From the NCBI RefSeq assembly GCF_018968705.1, contig NZ_CP076668.1, forward strand, positions 1,674,001 to 1,738,000: a DNA stretch of 64,000 nucleotides. The letters run 5' to 3'. The notes beneath the pieces were generated by a model, which saw nothing but the letters and a program-made list of their open reading frames with translations, had not been told where the DNA came from and ran no database searches. This DNA comes from Pseudomonas lijiangensis (GTDB lineage: Bacteria > Pseudomonadota > Gammaproteobacteria > Pseudomonadales > Pseudomonadaceae). Positions 1 to 10,274 of the stretch are shown here, piece after piece (position 1 is the first letter of the stretch; each line of letters starts with the position of its first letter). The translations under genes were made by a program, and so were the position numbers.

Positions 1-459
1 CACGTCCTGGTGGCCAGCTTTACCGGTGGTTGCAACGCCTTTGATCTTGTCGACCACTTCGGTGCCTTCGATCACTTCGCCGAACACGGCATAGCCCCAG
101 CCTTGAACGGTCGGTGCGCTGTGGTTCAGGAAGCTGTTGTCAGCCACGTTGATGAAGAACTGGGCGGATGCCGAATGCGGCTCCATGGTACGGGCCATGG
201 CAACGCTGTACTTCTTGTTCGGCAGGCCGTTGTTGGCTTCGTTCTGGATGCTTGGGCGCTTGTCTTTCTTTTCTTTCATGCCCGGCTCGAAACCGCCGCC
301 CTGGATCATGAAGTTGCTGATGACGCGGTGGAATATAGTGTTGCTGTAGTGGCCAGCGTTCACGTATTCGATGAAGTTGGCAACGGTGATCGGGGCCTTC
401 TCTGCATTCAGTTGCAGAACGATGTCACCGTGGTTGGTTGTCAATTTTACTTTGGACAT
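1..459 (-). CDS. ppiB: peptidyl-prolyl cis-trans isomerase B (cyclophilin), 3' end cut off
   Basis: Reads from an ATG at 459 and stays open to the window edge, giving 153 residues; cyclophilin B of Pseudomonas is about 167, so only the last dozen or so residues are missing. Cyclophilin signatures are clear: an N-terminal beta hairpin ([15 protein letters not shown]), then FHRVI and MIQGGG, then FFINV and a conserved GYAVFGEV. It catalyses proline cis-trans isomerisation and assists protein folding in the cytoplasm; I see no signal peptide. It diverges from glnS, as in P. aeruginosa, so both promoters must lie in 460-667. Family assignment is secure; the C-terminus cannot be judged here. Confidence 0.95.
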   Translation of the reverse strand, partial: MSKVKLTTNHGDIVLQLNAEKAPITVANFIEYVNAGHYSNTIFHRVISNFMIQGGGFEPGMKEKKDKRPSIQNEANNGLPNKKYSVAMARTMEPHSASAQFFINVADNSFLNHSAPTVQGWGYAVFGEVIEGTEVVDKIKGVATTGKAGHQDV

Positions 460-667
460 TCTCATTCGCTCTTTTGGCATTCATGAAGGGGCGCAGTATC
501 ACCCTGACGCGCAGTTTACAGGGGAGGTTACATATTTCAGGTATTTTGCTGCTTTTATCGACCTCAAATGCGCACTCTGTTGTCAGGGGCTTGACAGCTT
601 CGGCTATGATAAGCGCTTTGATTTAGTCGGCCTACCCTGGCCGCGCACCTGTATGTCCAAGGATCCT

Positions 668-2362
668 ATGAGCAAGCCCACTCCAGAACCCGCTGCGAAT
701 TCAAAGGCAGGCCCTGTCGTCCCTACCAATTTCCTGCGTCCGATCGTGCAGGCAGACCTGGATTCAGGCAAGCACACCCAAATCGTGACCCGCTTTCCGC
801 CGGAGCCTAACGGCTATCTGCACATCGGTCATGCCAAGTCGATCTGTGTGAACTTCGGTCTGGCCAACGAGTTCGGTGGCGCGACGCACCTGCGTTTCGA
901 CGACACCAACCCGGCCAAGGAAGACCAGGAATACATCGACGCCATCATGAGTGACGTCAAGTGGCTGGGTTTCGAGTGGGCGGGCGAAGTGCGCTATGCC
1001 TCGCAGTATTTCGACCAGTTGCACGACTGGGCTGTGGAGCTGATCAAGTCGGGCAAGGCTTATGTCGATGACCTGACCCCCGAGCAGGCCCGCAAATACC
1101 GTGGCAGCCTGACCGAGCCGGGCAAGAACAGCCCGTTCCGTGAGCGCAGCGTCGAGGAAAACCTGGACCTGTTCGCCCGCATGAAGGCCGGTGAGTTCGA
1201 AGACGGTGCCCGTGTATTGCGCGCGAAGATCGACATGGCTTCGCCGAACATGAACATGCGCGACCCGATCCTGTACCGCATTCGTCATGCCCATCACCAC
1301 CAGACCGGCGACAAGTGGTGCATTTACCCCAACTATGACTTCACCCATGGCCAGTCCGATGCCATCGAAGGCATCACGCATTCGATCTGCACCCTGGAGT
1401 TCGAGGGCCATCGTCCGTTGTATGACTGGTTCCTGGACAACCTGCCGGTCCCGTGCAAGCCGCGTCAGTACGAATTCTCGCGTCTGAACCTGAGCTACAC
1501 CGTCACCAGCAAGCGCAAGCTCAAGCAACTGGTCGACGAAAAGCACGTCAGTGGCTGGGACGACCCGCGCATGTCGACCCTGTCGGGTTTCCGCCGTCGT
1601 GGCTACACCCCGGCTTCGATCCGCAACTTCTGCGAAATGGTCGGCACCAACCGTTCCGACGGCGTCGTGGATTTCGCGATGCTCGAATTCAGCATCCGTG
1701 ACGACCTGGACCGCAACGCGCCGCGTGCCATGTGCGTACTGCGTCCGTTGAAAGTCGTGATCACCAACTACCCGGAAGGTCAGGTCGAGAAGCTTGAACT
1801 GCCACGTCACCCCAAGGAAGACCTGGGCGTACGCGAGCTGCCGTTCGCTCGCGAGATCTACATCGATCGCGACGACTACATGGAAGAGCCGCCAAAAGGC
1901 TACAAGCGTCTGGAGCCTAACGGCGAAGTCCGCCTGCGTGGCAGCTATGTGATCCGTGCCGACGAGGCCATCAAGGACGCCGACGGCAATATCGTCGAGC
2001 TGCGTTGCTCCTACGACCCCGACACCCTGGGCAAGAACCCAGAAGGTCGCAAGGTCAAGGGCGTGATTCACTGGGTTCCGGCTGAGGCGAGCGTCGAGTG
2101 CGAAGTGCGTCTGTACGACCGTCTGTTCCGCTCCCCGACGCCAGACAAGGCCGAAGATGGCGCCACTTTCCTGGAAAACATCAATCCAGACTCCCTGCAA
2201 GTGCTGACCGGTTGTCGTGCTGAACCATCATTGGGGCAAGCGCAACCGGAAGACCGTTTCCAGTTCGAACGCGAAGGTTATTTCTGCGCGGACATCAAGG
2301 ACTCGAAACCAGGTCGTCCGGTATTCAACCGCACAGTGACATTGCGGGATTCCTGGAGCTGA
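668..2362 (+). CDS. glnS: glutaminyl-tRNA synthetase
   Basis: Charges tRNA-Gln with glutamine. The 564-residue protein is a class Ic synthetase: the HIGH motif lies at residues 52-55 (within [12 protein letters not shown]), the KMSKS-equivalent is the SKRKL stretch near residue 280, and the C-terminal half has the two beta-barrel anticodon-binding region. I start at ATG 668 because an AAGGA lies 4 bases upstream. An in-frame ATG at 653 would add five residues but has no ribosome-binding site. cysS follows after 10 bases, so the two are probably cotranscribed. A TATGAT at 605-610 is a candidate -10 element, but I could not place a convincing -35. Confidence 0.97.
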   Translation: MSKPTPEPAANSKAGPVVPTNFLRPIVQADLDSGKHTQIVTRFPPEPNGYLHIGHAKSICVNFGLANEFGGATHLRFDDTNPAKEDQEYIDAIMSDVKWLGFEWAGEVRYASQYFDQLHDWAVELIKSGKAYVDDLTPEQARKYRGSLTEPGKNSPFRERSVEENLDLFARMKAGEFEDGARVLRAKIDMASPNMNMRDPILYRIRHAHHHQTGDKWCIYPNYDFTHGQSDAIEGITHSICTLEFEGHRPLYDWFLDNLPVPCKPRQYEFSRLNLSYTVTSKRKLKQLVDEKHVSGWDDPRMSTLSGFRRRGYTPASIRNFCEMVGTNRSDGVVDFAMLEFSIRDDLDRNAPRAMCVLRPLKVVITNYPEGQVEKLELPRHPKEDLGVRELPFAREIYIDRDDYMEEPPKGYKRLEPNGEVRLRGSYVIRADEAIKDADGNIVELRCSYDPDTLGKNPEGRKVKGVIHWVPAEASVECEVRLYDRLFRSPTPDKAEDGATFLENINPDSLQVLTGCRAEPSLGQAQPEDRFQFEREGYFCADIKDSKPGRPVFNRTVTLRDSWS

Positions 2363-2372
2363 GGTTAGGACA

Positions 2373-3755
2373 GTGCTTTCGATCTACAACACGCTCACCA
2401 AGAGCAAAGAAGTCTTCAAGCCGCTGGATGGCAACAAGGTGCGGATGTACGTCTGCGGGATGACCGTGTACGACTTCTGCCACCTGGGCCACGGGCGCAG
2501 CATGGTGGCCTTCGATCTGGTCACCCGCTGGTTGCGATTCAGCGGTTACGACCTGACCTATGTGCGCAACATCACCGATATCGATGACAAGATCATCAAT
2601 CGTGCCCGTGACAACGGCGAATCGTTCGACGCGCTGACGGCGCGCATGATCGACGCGATGCACGAGGACGAAGCTCGTCTGAACATCCTCAAGCCGGACA
2701 TGGAGCCGCGTGCCACCGATCATATCGACGGCATGCACGCCATGATCCAGACCCTGATCGACAAGGGCTATGCCTACGCGCCGGGTAATGGCGACGTGTA
2801 CTACCGCGTCGGCAAGTTCCTGGGCTACGGCAAGCTGTCGCGCAAGAAGATCGAAGACCTGCGCATCGGTGCGCGTATCGAAGTGGACGAGTCCAAGGAC
2901 GACCCGCTGGACTTCGTGCTCTGGAAAGGCGTCAAGCCTGGCGAGCCGAGCTGGGAGTCGCCCTGGGGGCCGGGGCGTCCTGGCTGGCACATCGAATGCT
3001 CGGTGATGTCCACCTGCTGCCTGGGTGAGACGTTCGATATTCATGGCGGCGGCAGCGACCTCGAGTTTCCGCACCATGAAAACGAAATCGCCCAGAGCGA
3101 GGCGGCGACCGGCAAGACCTACGCCAATGCCTGGATGCACTGCGGCATGATCCGCATCAATGGCGAGAAGATGTCCAAGTCCTTGAACAACTTCTTCACC
3201 ATTCGCGACGTGCTGGATAAATACCATCCGGAAGTGGTGCGTTACCTGCTGGTTTCCAGCCACTACCGCAGCGCTATCAACTACTCCGAAGACAGCCTGA
3301 AAGAGTCCAAGAGTGCGCTGGAGCGTTTCTATCACGCGCTCAAGGGCTTGCCGGTGGCCGAGCCTGCGGGTGGCGAGGCGTTCGTCGAGCGTTTCACGGC
3401 AGCCATGAACGACGACTTCGGGACGCCTGAAGCCTGCGCCGTGCTGTTCGAGATGGTGCGCGAGATCAACCGTCTGCGTGACAGCGATCAGGTGGCGGCT
3501 GCCGGTCTGGCCGCACGTCTGAAGCAACTGGCCAGTGTGCTGGGTGTATTGCAGCTCGAAGCCGAGGATTTCCTGCGTGCCGGCGCCGAAGGGCGTGTCG
3601 ATGCGGCGGAAGTCGAAGCGCTGATCCAGGCCCGCCTGGATGCCCGTAGCGCCAAGAACTGGGCCGAGTCCGACCGGATCCGCGACCAGATCACCGCCAT
3701 GGGTGTGGTGCTGGAAGACGGCAAGGGCGGGACGACCTGGCGTCTGGCTGACTGA
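2373..3755 (+). CDS. cysS: cysteinyl-tRNA synthetase
   Basis: Charges tRNA-Cys. The 460-residue length matches the bacterial family. Visible motifs are the zinc-binding YVCGMTVYD region, the HIGH variant CHLGH, the second zinc site around [15 protein letters not shown], and KMSKS at residues 266-270. Translation starts at a GTG preceded by TTAGGA, ten bases after the glnS stop. Two adjacent aminoacyl-tRNA synthetase genes in this order are typical of Pseudomonas. The gene is followed by a REPIN-like inverted repeat and then a gene on the opposite strand, so this is the end of the glnS-cysS unit. Confidence 0.97.
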   Translation: MLSIYNTLTKSKEVFKPLDGNKVRMYVCGMTVYDFCHLGHGRSMVAFDLVTRWLRFSGYDLTYVRNITDIDDKIINRARDNGESFDALTARMIDAMHEDEARLNILKPDMEPRATDHIDGMHAMIQTLIDKGYAYAPGNGDVYYRVGKFLGYGKLSRKKIEDLRIGARIEVDESKDDPLDFVLWKGVKPGEPSWESPWGPGRPGWHIECSVMSTCCLGETFDIHGGGSDLEFPHHENEIAQSEAATGKTYANAWMHCGMIRINGEKMSKSLNNFFTIRDVLDKYHPEVVRYLLVSSHYRSAINYSEDSLKESKSALERFYHALKGLPVAEPAGGEAFVERFTAAMNDDFGTPEACAVLFEMVREINRLRDSDQVAAAGLAARLKQLASVLGVLQLEAEDFLRAGAEGRVDAAEVEALIQARLDARSAKNWAESDRIRDQITAMGVVLEDGKGGTTWRLAD

Positions 3756-3776
3756 TCTGTCTGTTAGTTCGGTGTC

Positions 3777-3868
3777 TGTGGGAGGCAGCTTGCTGGCGAC
3801 GGCACCAGTGAAGTCAATGAATATTTATTGATTTCACTGGCCCAGTCGCCAGCAAGCTGCCTCCCACA
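3777..3868. repeat. REPIN-like inverted repeat (copy 1)
   Basis: Two perfectly complementary 23-base arms lie at 3777-3799 (TGTGGGAGGCAGCTTGCTGG...) and 3846-3868. Between them is a second, smaller palindrome (CCAGTGAAGTCAAT / ATTGATTTCACTGG). The layout of two inverted REP units around a short spacer is that of Pseudomonas REPINs. Identical arms recur at 26420-26508. It sits between the convergent 3' ends of cysS and the minus-strand regulator, where it could also act as a bidirectional terminator or mRNA stabiliser. Confidence 0.85.
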
Positions 3869-3888
3869 TGATGACCTGCCATGCAAAT

Positions 3889-5748
3889 TCATTCACGAAT
3901 CTCCCGCAACCGCTTGTAAAGCGTATTGCGGCTGACTCCCAATCGTTTGGCCAACTGTGAAATGTTGCCTCCGGCCGCCTGCAACAGGTGGTTCAGGTCT
4001 TCGTTACAGGGGAAGCTTCCCCTGAGTCGCAAAGTCGACACCGGCTCGTCTCTTTCTTCATCCATCTGCGCATCCAGAAAGAAATCTTCCGGCAAGTGCT
4101 CGATGGTGATCCTTTGTTCGTCTGCCAGCGCCAGGGCCACCTGAATCACGCTGTTGAGCTGACGAAGATTGCCCGGCCACGGATGGTGCTCGAACAGCTC
4201 CAGGACTTCACTGGAGAAGCCTGCCCGCTGCTGAGGCTCGCGATGCCGCTCCCAGATGCGCTGGATCAGCGCCTGTTTGTCGGTGCGTTCGCGCAGAGGC
4301 GGCAGTTCGATGTTCAGTCCGCTGATCCGGTAGTAAAGGTCCTGACGGAAATGCCCCGTCTGCACACGTTCGCGCAGGCTGTGGTTGGTGGCCGAGATCA
4401 GGCGGATATCCACCGGATACAGCTCGCTGCTGCCCAGTGGCTGGACACAGCGCTCCTGCAACACTCGCAACAGACGCGCTTGCACCGGCATCGGCATGTC
4501 GCCGATTTCATCAAGAAACAGGGTGCCTTTATCGGCCTTGCGAATCAGGCCGATGCTGCCTTTCTGATGGGCGCCGGTAAACGCGCCTCTGGTGTAGCCA
4601 AACAGTTCCGATTCCACCAGTTCGGCCGGAATCGCCGCGCAGTTGACGGCAATCATGGGCTGGCTGGCGCGAGAACTGCCCAGATGCAGGGCTTTGACGA
4701 ACACTTCCTTGCCGACCCCGGTTTCGCCGTGGATCAACAGCGGGATGTCTTTTTCCAGCAGCCGTCGGGCCTGGCTTACCGCTTTTTCGACTTTTGCATC
4801 GCCCAGATCGATGGCGTTCAGGTCGAGTGTCGGTTGTGGGGCGACCGGTTGCTCAGGCCGCACCGGCTGCAATAGCTGGATCGGTTTGCGCCGTGGGCGC
4901 TTGAGCAGGCACTGGAAGCGGTTATTGCCAAAGGCATACAGCGCGAAAGGGCGTGCTTCGGTTTCGCTGAGCAGTTGCAGGATCGGGCATTTGAACAGGT
5001 CTTCGATACTGACGCCGGTCAGCCGCACGCCCAGCAGGTTGTCGGCCCGCCGATTGGCGCAGAGGATTCTGCCGCTTTCGTCGAAAATCAGCAGGCCCGC
5101 CCACTGGCTGTCCAGATTGTTCAGGCCGGTATTGAAGATCAGCTGGAAATGAGTGTCGCGAAACTGGTCGAGAATCAGCCGGTTTTCCACCGACTGACTC
5201 ATCATCTTGACCATCCCTAGTGTGTGGGAGGGCGGCAGGAAGCTGTCGCTGGAAACGTCGAGTATCGCAATCATGCGCCGGTCGGCATCGAAGATCGGCG
5301 AGGCGGAGCCCGTCATGAAACGATTGGCCTTGAGAAAGTGCTCGTCGGGCTCGATATGCACCGCCTGTTCACAGGCCAGCGCCGTCCCAATGGCGTTGGT
5401 CCCCGCGCCGCGTTCGCTCCAGCTTGCCCCGGCCACGAAACCCTGAGTCTGCGAAGCATCGATGAAACGCTGGGTTCCCCATGACTTGAGCAACTGGCCG
5501 TGATTGTCGGCCAGCAGGATCAGGCAGTTGGAGTTGCTGAGGATGTTTTCATAGACCGGCAGCACTTCCTGATGGGTGGTCTGCACCAGAGCGTTATGGC
5601 GTTCCAGCAGTTGTGAAACCTGCGCGCCCGGCAGTCCGCCGAACGAGGGGCGCGACTGATGGCTGAGACCGAAGTCCCGACAGCGCGTCCATGAATCCTG
5701 AATGATGATGTCGTGAGCAAGTGACGCACTGGAATTGGCCATGAGCAT
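3889..5748 (-). CDS. sigma54-dependent activator, AcoR-like (GAF / AAA+ / Fis HTH)
   Basis: A 619-residue enhancer-binding protein. The N-terminal third looks like the GAF-type sensor of AcoR relatives (for example the GASWSERGAGTNAIGTAL stretch). The AAA+ core has Walker A GETGVGKE near residue 340, the sigma54-contacting GAFTGA loop near 388 and Walker B LFLDEIGDMP. A Fis-type helix-turn-helix ends the protein (LAKRLGVSRNTLYKRL). The start at 5748 has AGGAT 3 bases upstream; a second ATG at 5742 would remove two residues. It diverges from a six-gene ABC transporter operon that has a sigma54 promoter and repeated TGTTCA sites, so it is the obvious activator of that operon. The small-molecule signal is not known; AcoR relatives sense alcohols, diols or their oxidation products. 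Confidence 0.85.
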   Translation of the reverse strand: MLMANSSASLAHDIIIQDSWTRCRDFGLSHQSRPSFGGLPGAQVSQLLERHNALVQTTHQEVLPVYENILSNSNCLILLADNHGQLLKSWGTQRFIDASQTQGFVAGASWSERGAGTNAIGTALACEQAVHIEPDEHFLKANRFMTGSASPIFDADRRMIAILDVSSDSFLPPSHTLGMVKMMSQSVENRLILDQFRDTHFQLIFNTGLNNLDSQWAGLLIFDESGRILCANRRADNLLGVRLTGVSIEDLFKCPILQLLSETEARPFALYAFGNNRFQCLLKRPRRKPIQLLQPVRPEQPVAPQPTLDLNAIDLGDAKVEKAVSQARRLLEKDIPLLIHGETGVGKEVFVKALHLGSSRASQPMIAVNCAAIPAELVESELFGYTRGAFTGAHQKGSIGLIRKADKGTLFLDEIGDMPMPVQARLLRVLQERCVQPLGSSELYPVDIRLISATNHSLRERVQTGHFRQDLYYRISGLNIELPPLRERTDKQALIQRIWERHREPQQRAGFSSEVLELFEHHPWPGNLRQLNSVIQVALALADEQRITIEHLPEDFFLDAQMDEERDEPVSTLRLRGSFPCNEDLNHLLQAAGGNISQLAKRLGVSRNTLYKRLREIRE

Positions 5749-5824
5749 GGATCCTGCGAGTGCCTTGTTGTTTTTGTTTTAGGTCTTGCATGGAGCGTCC
5801 GTGCCCGAAGCGTTCACCCAGTTT

Positions 5825-5894
5825 CGTTCACTGCTGTTCAAAGTCAATGTTCAATTTGTTCAGGTGTTCAGCTTTTTTTGTTCACTTTTGTTCA
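5825..5894 (+). promoter_or_regulatory. array of TGTTCA repeats, candidate activator binding region
   Basis: Six copies of TGTTCA in the same orientation start at 5835, 5848, 5857, 5865, 5879 and 5889, with a seventh variant (CGTTCA) at 5825. Spacing varies between 8 and 14 bases. The array ends about 75 bases upstream of a sigma54 promoter and lies between the divergent activator and transporter genes, which is the usual position of an upstream activating sequence. Binding by the adjacent AcoR-like protein is inferred. Confidence 0.6.
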
Positions 5895-5968
5895 GCTCTG
5901 AAGGTGCGCTGTCAGCGCGGGGAATGCCGGACGCTCTAGCTCGGGCCTTTGAGGAAAATGCAGCGATC

Positions 5969-5984
5969 TGGCACGAATGTCGCT
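5969..5984 (+). promoter_or_regulatory. sigma54 (-24/-12) promoter of the transporter operon
   Basis: TGGCACG-N4-TCGCT, with GG at 5970-5971 and GC at 5982-5983 separated by exactly 10 bases, as the RpoN consensus requires. It lies 58 bases before the first transporter ATG and faces it. A sigma54 activator gene is transcribed away from it, which supports the assignment. Confidence 0.75.
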
Positions 5985-6041
5985 CTATGTAACCTGTATT
6001 GAGCTGCACCCCCGACAAGAAAAAATAACAAAGGGCACGCC

Positions 6042-7136
6042 ATGTCACTTACGTTGGAACACGTCAGTCGCGCAGTCGATGGCCAGATATGGATCGACGA
6101 CGCATCCCTGAGTTTTGAGCCCGGGTCCTTCAATGTGTTGCTGGGTCGCACGCTGTCCGGCAAGACCAGCCTGATGCGTCTGATGGCTGGCCTGGACAAG
6201 CCCGACACGGGGCGGGTGCTGATGAACGGGGTCGATGTCACCCGGCGGCCGGTACGCCAGCGCAATGTGTCGATGGTCTATCAGCAGTTCATCAATTACC
6301 CCAGCATGACCGTCTTCGAGAATATCGCTTCGCCACTGCGGCAGGCCGGTATGTCCAGGGAGGTCATCCAGGAGCGCGTGCTGGAAACCGCGAAGATGCT
6401 GCGCATCGAAAAATTCCTCCAGCGCCATCCTCTGGAGCTGTCCGGCGGGCAGCAGCAGCGTACGGCCATGGCCAGGGCGCTGGTCAAGGATGCGGAGCTG
6501 ATTCTGTTCGATGAGCCGCTGGTCAACCTCGACTACAAACTGCGCGAAGAGCTGCGTCAGGAAATGCGCGAGCTGTTCGCGGCCCGCCATACCATCGCCA
6601 TTTATGCCACCACCGAGCCCAACGAAGCGCTGGCCCTGGGTGGCACGACCACCATTCTTCACGAAGGGCGTGTGGTGCAGACCGGCAAGGCGGCTGAGGT
6701 CTATCAACGACCGGCCACCGTGCTTGCCGCAGAGCTGTTTTCCGAGCCGCCCATCAACCTGATGCCCGGTCGCATCGAGGGTAATGAAGTCAGTTTCGCC
6801 AATTTCGTGCATTTCCCCCTCAATGCCGACCTGCGCAAGATCGGTGACGGTGAATACCGTTTCGGGGTTCGGCCCAGCCACTTGAGCCTGGTGCCGTCCA
6901 ATGATGACGACCTGGAGCTGGCGGTGACTGTCGAGCTGGCGGAAATCAGCGGTTCCGAAACCTTTCTGCATGTGCGCAACGAGCTGTTTGCCCTGGTGCT
7001 GCATTTGCCGGGCGTGCATGGCTATGACGTGGATGCCGCGATCCGGGTTTACATCCCGACCCATAAGCTCTTTGTATTCGATCAGCAGGGGCGCCTGATT
7101 CAGGCGCCCGGTCTGCGCATGGCGAGGGTTGCCTGA
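6042..7136 (+). CDS. glpS: ABC transporter ATP-binding protein, glycerol type (GlpS-like)
   Basis: First gene of the six-gene import operon; 364 residues with a nucleotide-binding domain followed by a C-terminal TOBE-like regulatory region. Walker A is unusual (GRTLSGKTS), the signature motif is canonical (LSGGQQQR), Walker B and the D-loop are present (LFDEPLVNLD), and the switch (H-loop) histidine is absent, the segment reading ATTEPNE. The partner ATPase has the complementary defect, so the heterodimer should have one consensus and one degenerate ATP site. Its stop overlaps the next start (TGATG). Gene order and the DUF2160-type small protein match the rhizobial glpSTPQUV glycerol system; the substrate is inferred from that order only. 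Confidence 0.8.
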   Translation: MSLTLEHVSRAVDGQIWIDDASLSFEPGSFNVLLGRTLSGKTSLMRLMAGLDKPDTGRVLMNGVDVTRRPVRQRNVSMVYQQFINYPSMTVFENIASPLRQAGMSREVIQERVLETAKMLRIEKFLQRHPLELSGGQQQRTAMARALVKDAELILFDEPLVNLDYKLREELRQEMRELFAARHTIAIYATTEPNEALALGGTTTILHEGRVVQTGKAAEVYQRPATVLAAELFSEPPINLMPGRIEGNEVSFANFVHFPLNADLRKIGDGEYRFGVRPSHLSLVPSNDDDLELAVTVELAEISGSETFLHVRNELFALVLHLPGVHGYDVDAAIRVYIPTHKLFVFDQQGRLIQAPGLRMARVA

Positions 7137-8241
7137 TGGCCGAGATCCGTTTGCAGAACCTGGCCCACAGCTACAGCGCCAATCCGGGGCCGGATGATTA
7201 CGCCATTCGGGAAATGACCCATATCTGGGAGCAGGGTGGCGCTTATGCGCTGCTCGGGCCTTCCGGGTGCGGCAAGTCGACCTTGCTCAATATCATTTCC
7301 GGTCTGCTGAGCCCGTCCCAGGGGCAGGTGCTGTTCGACTCCAAAGAGGTCAATGATCTCAGCCCCGAGCATCGCAACATCGCTCAGGTTTTCCAGTTTC
7401 CCGTGGTCTACGACACCATGACCGTGTTCGATAACCTGGCCTTTCCGCTGCGTAATCAGGGGCTGGACGAGAAGCGGGTGCAGGCCAAGGTGCAGGAAAT
7501 CGCCGAAGTCCTGGATTTGCAGCTCTTGCTGAAAAAGAAGGCGCGCAATCTGACGGCTGACGAAAAGCAGAAGGTTTCCATGGGCCGCGGGCTGGTTCGC
7601 GATGATGTCTCGGCCATCCTGTTCGATGAGCCGCTGACGGTGATCGACCCGCACCTGAAGTGGAAGCTGCGCCGCAAGCTCAAGCAGATCCACGAGCAGT
7701 TCAACATCACCATGGTCTACGTCACCCACGATCAACTGGAGGCCTCGACCTTCGCCGACAAGATCGCGGTGATGTACGGCGGGCAGATTGTGCAGTTCGG
7801 TACGCCGCGTGAACTGTTCGAGAAACCACGACACACCTTTGTCGGGTACTTCATCGGCAGTCCGGGCATGAATCTGATCGAGGTCCGGCCGCAGGGCGAC
7901 GGTGTGGTGTTTGGCGATGTGCATGTGCCGCTCTCCGGCCCCTTGCAGCAGTTGATTGCCCATACGCCTTTTACCAGCCTGAAGATCGGCATCCGCCCGG
8001 AGTTCATTCACGTCTGGGATGGCCCTTACGAAGAAGCGATGTGTGCCGACGTGGTACATGTGGCGGACCTTGGCACCTACAAGATCGTGACCCTGTCCCT
8101 GGCCGGGCAAACCCTGAAAGTGCGCCTGCCTGAAGACAAGCCGGTGCCCCAAGGCCAGGCCTGGATCAGTTTCCCGGCCCAATGGCTGATGCTGTATGCC
8201 GATGATTTCTTGCTTGAGTCCGGTCCTGAGCGGGGTGCGCC

Positions 8242-8245
<4 letters not shown>
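7136..8245 (+). CDS. glpT: ABC transporter ATP-binding protein, glycerol type (GlpT-like)
   Basis: Second ATPase of the importer, 369 residues. Walker A (GPSGCGKST), Walker B (LFDEPLTVID) and the H-loop (VTHDQLEA) are canonical, but the signature motif is degenerate, reading LTADEKQK in place of LSGGQ. With GlpS supplying a normal LSGGQ, one of the two composite sites remains complete. The C-terminal third is the TOBE-like region of the MalK/UgpC class. Its start overlaps the glpS stop by one base and its stop overlaps the next start by four (ATGA), indicating tight translational coupling. Confidence 0.82.
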
Positions 8246-9105
<860 letters not shown>

Positions 9106-9114
9106 GGATCGGCC

Positions 9115-9915
9115 ATGAATGTACGCAAGGCTGTGCCGTTATTGATCTACATCCTATTCCTGCTGGTGCCGATCTACTGGCTGCTGAACATGTCGTTCAA
9201 GAGCAACACCGAGATTCTCGGTGGCCTGACGCTCTGGCCGCAGGATTTCACCCTGGCCAATTACCGGGTGATCTTCACCGATCCCAGTTGGTACAGCGGT
9301 TATATCAACTCGCTGTATTACGTGTGCCTGAACACAGTCATTTCCCTGGCGGTGGCGCTGCCGGCGGCTTATGCGTTCTCGCGCTACCGGTTCCTGGGCG
9401 ACAAGCATCTGTTCTTCTGGCTGCTGACCAATCGCATGGCGCCACCGGCGGTGTTCTTGCTGCCGTTCTTCCAGCTCTATTCCTCGATTGGCCTGTTCGA
9501 CACCCACATTGCCGTGGCGCTGGCGCACTGCCTGTTCAACGTGCCGCTGGCGGTGTGGATCCTCGAAGGCTTCATGTCGGGTGTCCCCAAGGAAATCGAC
9601 GAGACGGCTTATATCGACGGCTATAGTTTTCCTCGCTTCTTCGTGAAGATCTTCGTGCCGCTGATTGGCTCGGGCATCGGCGTGACGGCGTTCTTCTGCT
9701 TCATGTTTTCCTGGGTGGAGCTGCTGCTGGCGCGCACCCTGACGTCGGTCAACGCCAAGCCCATCGCGGCCGTCATGACGCGAACCGTATCGGCTTCGGG
9801 TATCGATTGGGGTGTGCTGGCGGCGGCAGGGGTACTGACTATTCTGCCGGGCATGCTGGTGATCTGGTTCGTTCGCAATCACGTGGTCAAGGGCTTTGCC
9901 CTGGGCCGGGTCTGA
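9115..9915 (+). CDS. glpQ: ABC transporter permease, glycerol type (GlpQ-like)
   Basis: Second permease, 266 residues, MalG/UgpE-like, with six predicted membrane segments. The EAA loop is clear: IDETAYIDGYSFPRFFVKIFVPL. The first transmembrane segment starts at the N-terminus (LLIYILFLLVPIYWLL). The start lies 9 bases after glpP, preceded by GAGGATC. This gene is not the glycerophosphodiester phosphodiesterase that also carries the name glpQ in enteric bacteria. Confidence 0.82.
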   Translation: MNVRKAVPLLIYILFLLVPIYWLLNMSFKSNTEILGGLTLWPQDFTLANYRVIFTDPSWYSGYINSLYYVCLNTVISLAVALPAAYAFSRYRFLGDKHLFFWLLTNRMAPPAVFLLPFFQLYSSIGLFDTHIAVALAHCLFNVPLAVWILEGFMSGVPKEIDETAYIDGYSFPRFFVKIFVPLIGSGIGVTAFFCFMFSWVELLLARTLTSVNAKPIAAVMTRTVSASGIDWGVLAAAGVLTILPGMLVIWFVRNHVVKGFALGRV

Positions 9916-9926
9916 GGAGTCGAGAT

Positions 9927-10199
9927 ATGGAGTGGATGGCCTGGACTTCACTGACGGCGGGTTTTTTCGGCGTCATCGCGGTAATGCTGGTCGGCATGAC
10001 GGTGTGGGAGCTGAGTTCGCCCTGTGTCGAGCGGCGCGGTTTTCTGCCGATCGAGACCAGTCGTGGGGATCGTTTGTTTATCGGACTGCTGGCAAGTGCC
10101 TACCTGCATTTGCTGGTCATCGGCGTGACGGACTGGAGTATCTGGGTCGCCTCGCTGTTATCGCTGGTGTGGTTGTTTGTCGTAATGCGTTGGGGGTAG
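9927..10199 (+). CDS. glpU: small membrane protein of the transporter operon (DUF2160 / GlpU-like)
   Basis: Encodes 90 residues with two to three hydrophobic segments (around residues 8-28, 53-68 and 71-88), consistent with a small inner-membrane protein. A GAGGAG lies just upstream of the ATG. It sits between the second permease and the binding protein, exactly where the DUF2160 protein sits in rhizobial glycerol operons. Its role in transport has not been defined to my knowledge; the conserved position suggests an accessory subunit or stabiliser of the permease. Confidence 0.75.
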   Translation: MEWMAWTSLTAGFFGVIAVMLVGMTVWELSSPCVERRGFLPIETSRGDRLFIGLLASAYLHLLVIGVTDWSIWVASLLSLVWLFVVMRWG

Positions 10200-10274
10200 C
10201 CGGGCAACGGTTCCATGCGGGGACTGTCCGGGAAGCGGCAACGTGCCCTGGGTAATAATCATCTGGAGGTGTCT

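Noticed and set aside
764-2200. Long open frame antisense to glnS (478 codons)
   Set aside because: Fully inside a certain gene, with no family features; long antisense frames are common in G+C-rich pseudomonad DNA because of codon third-position bias.
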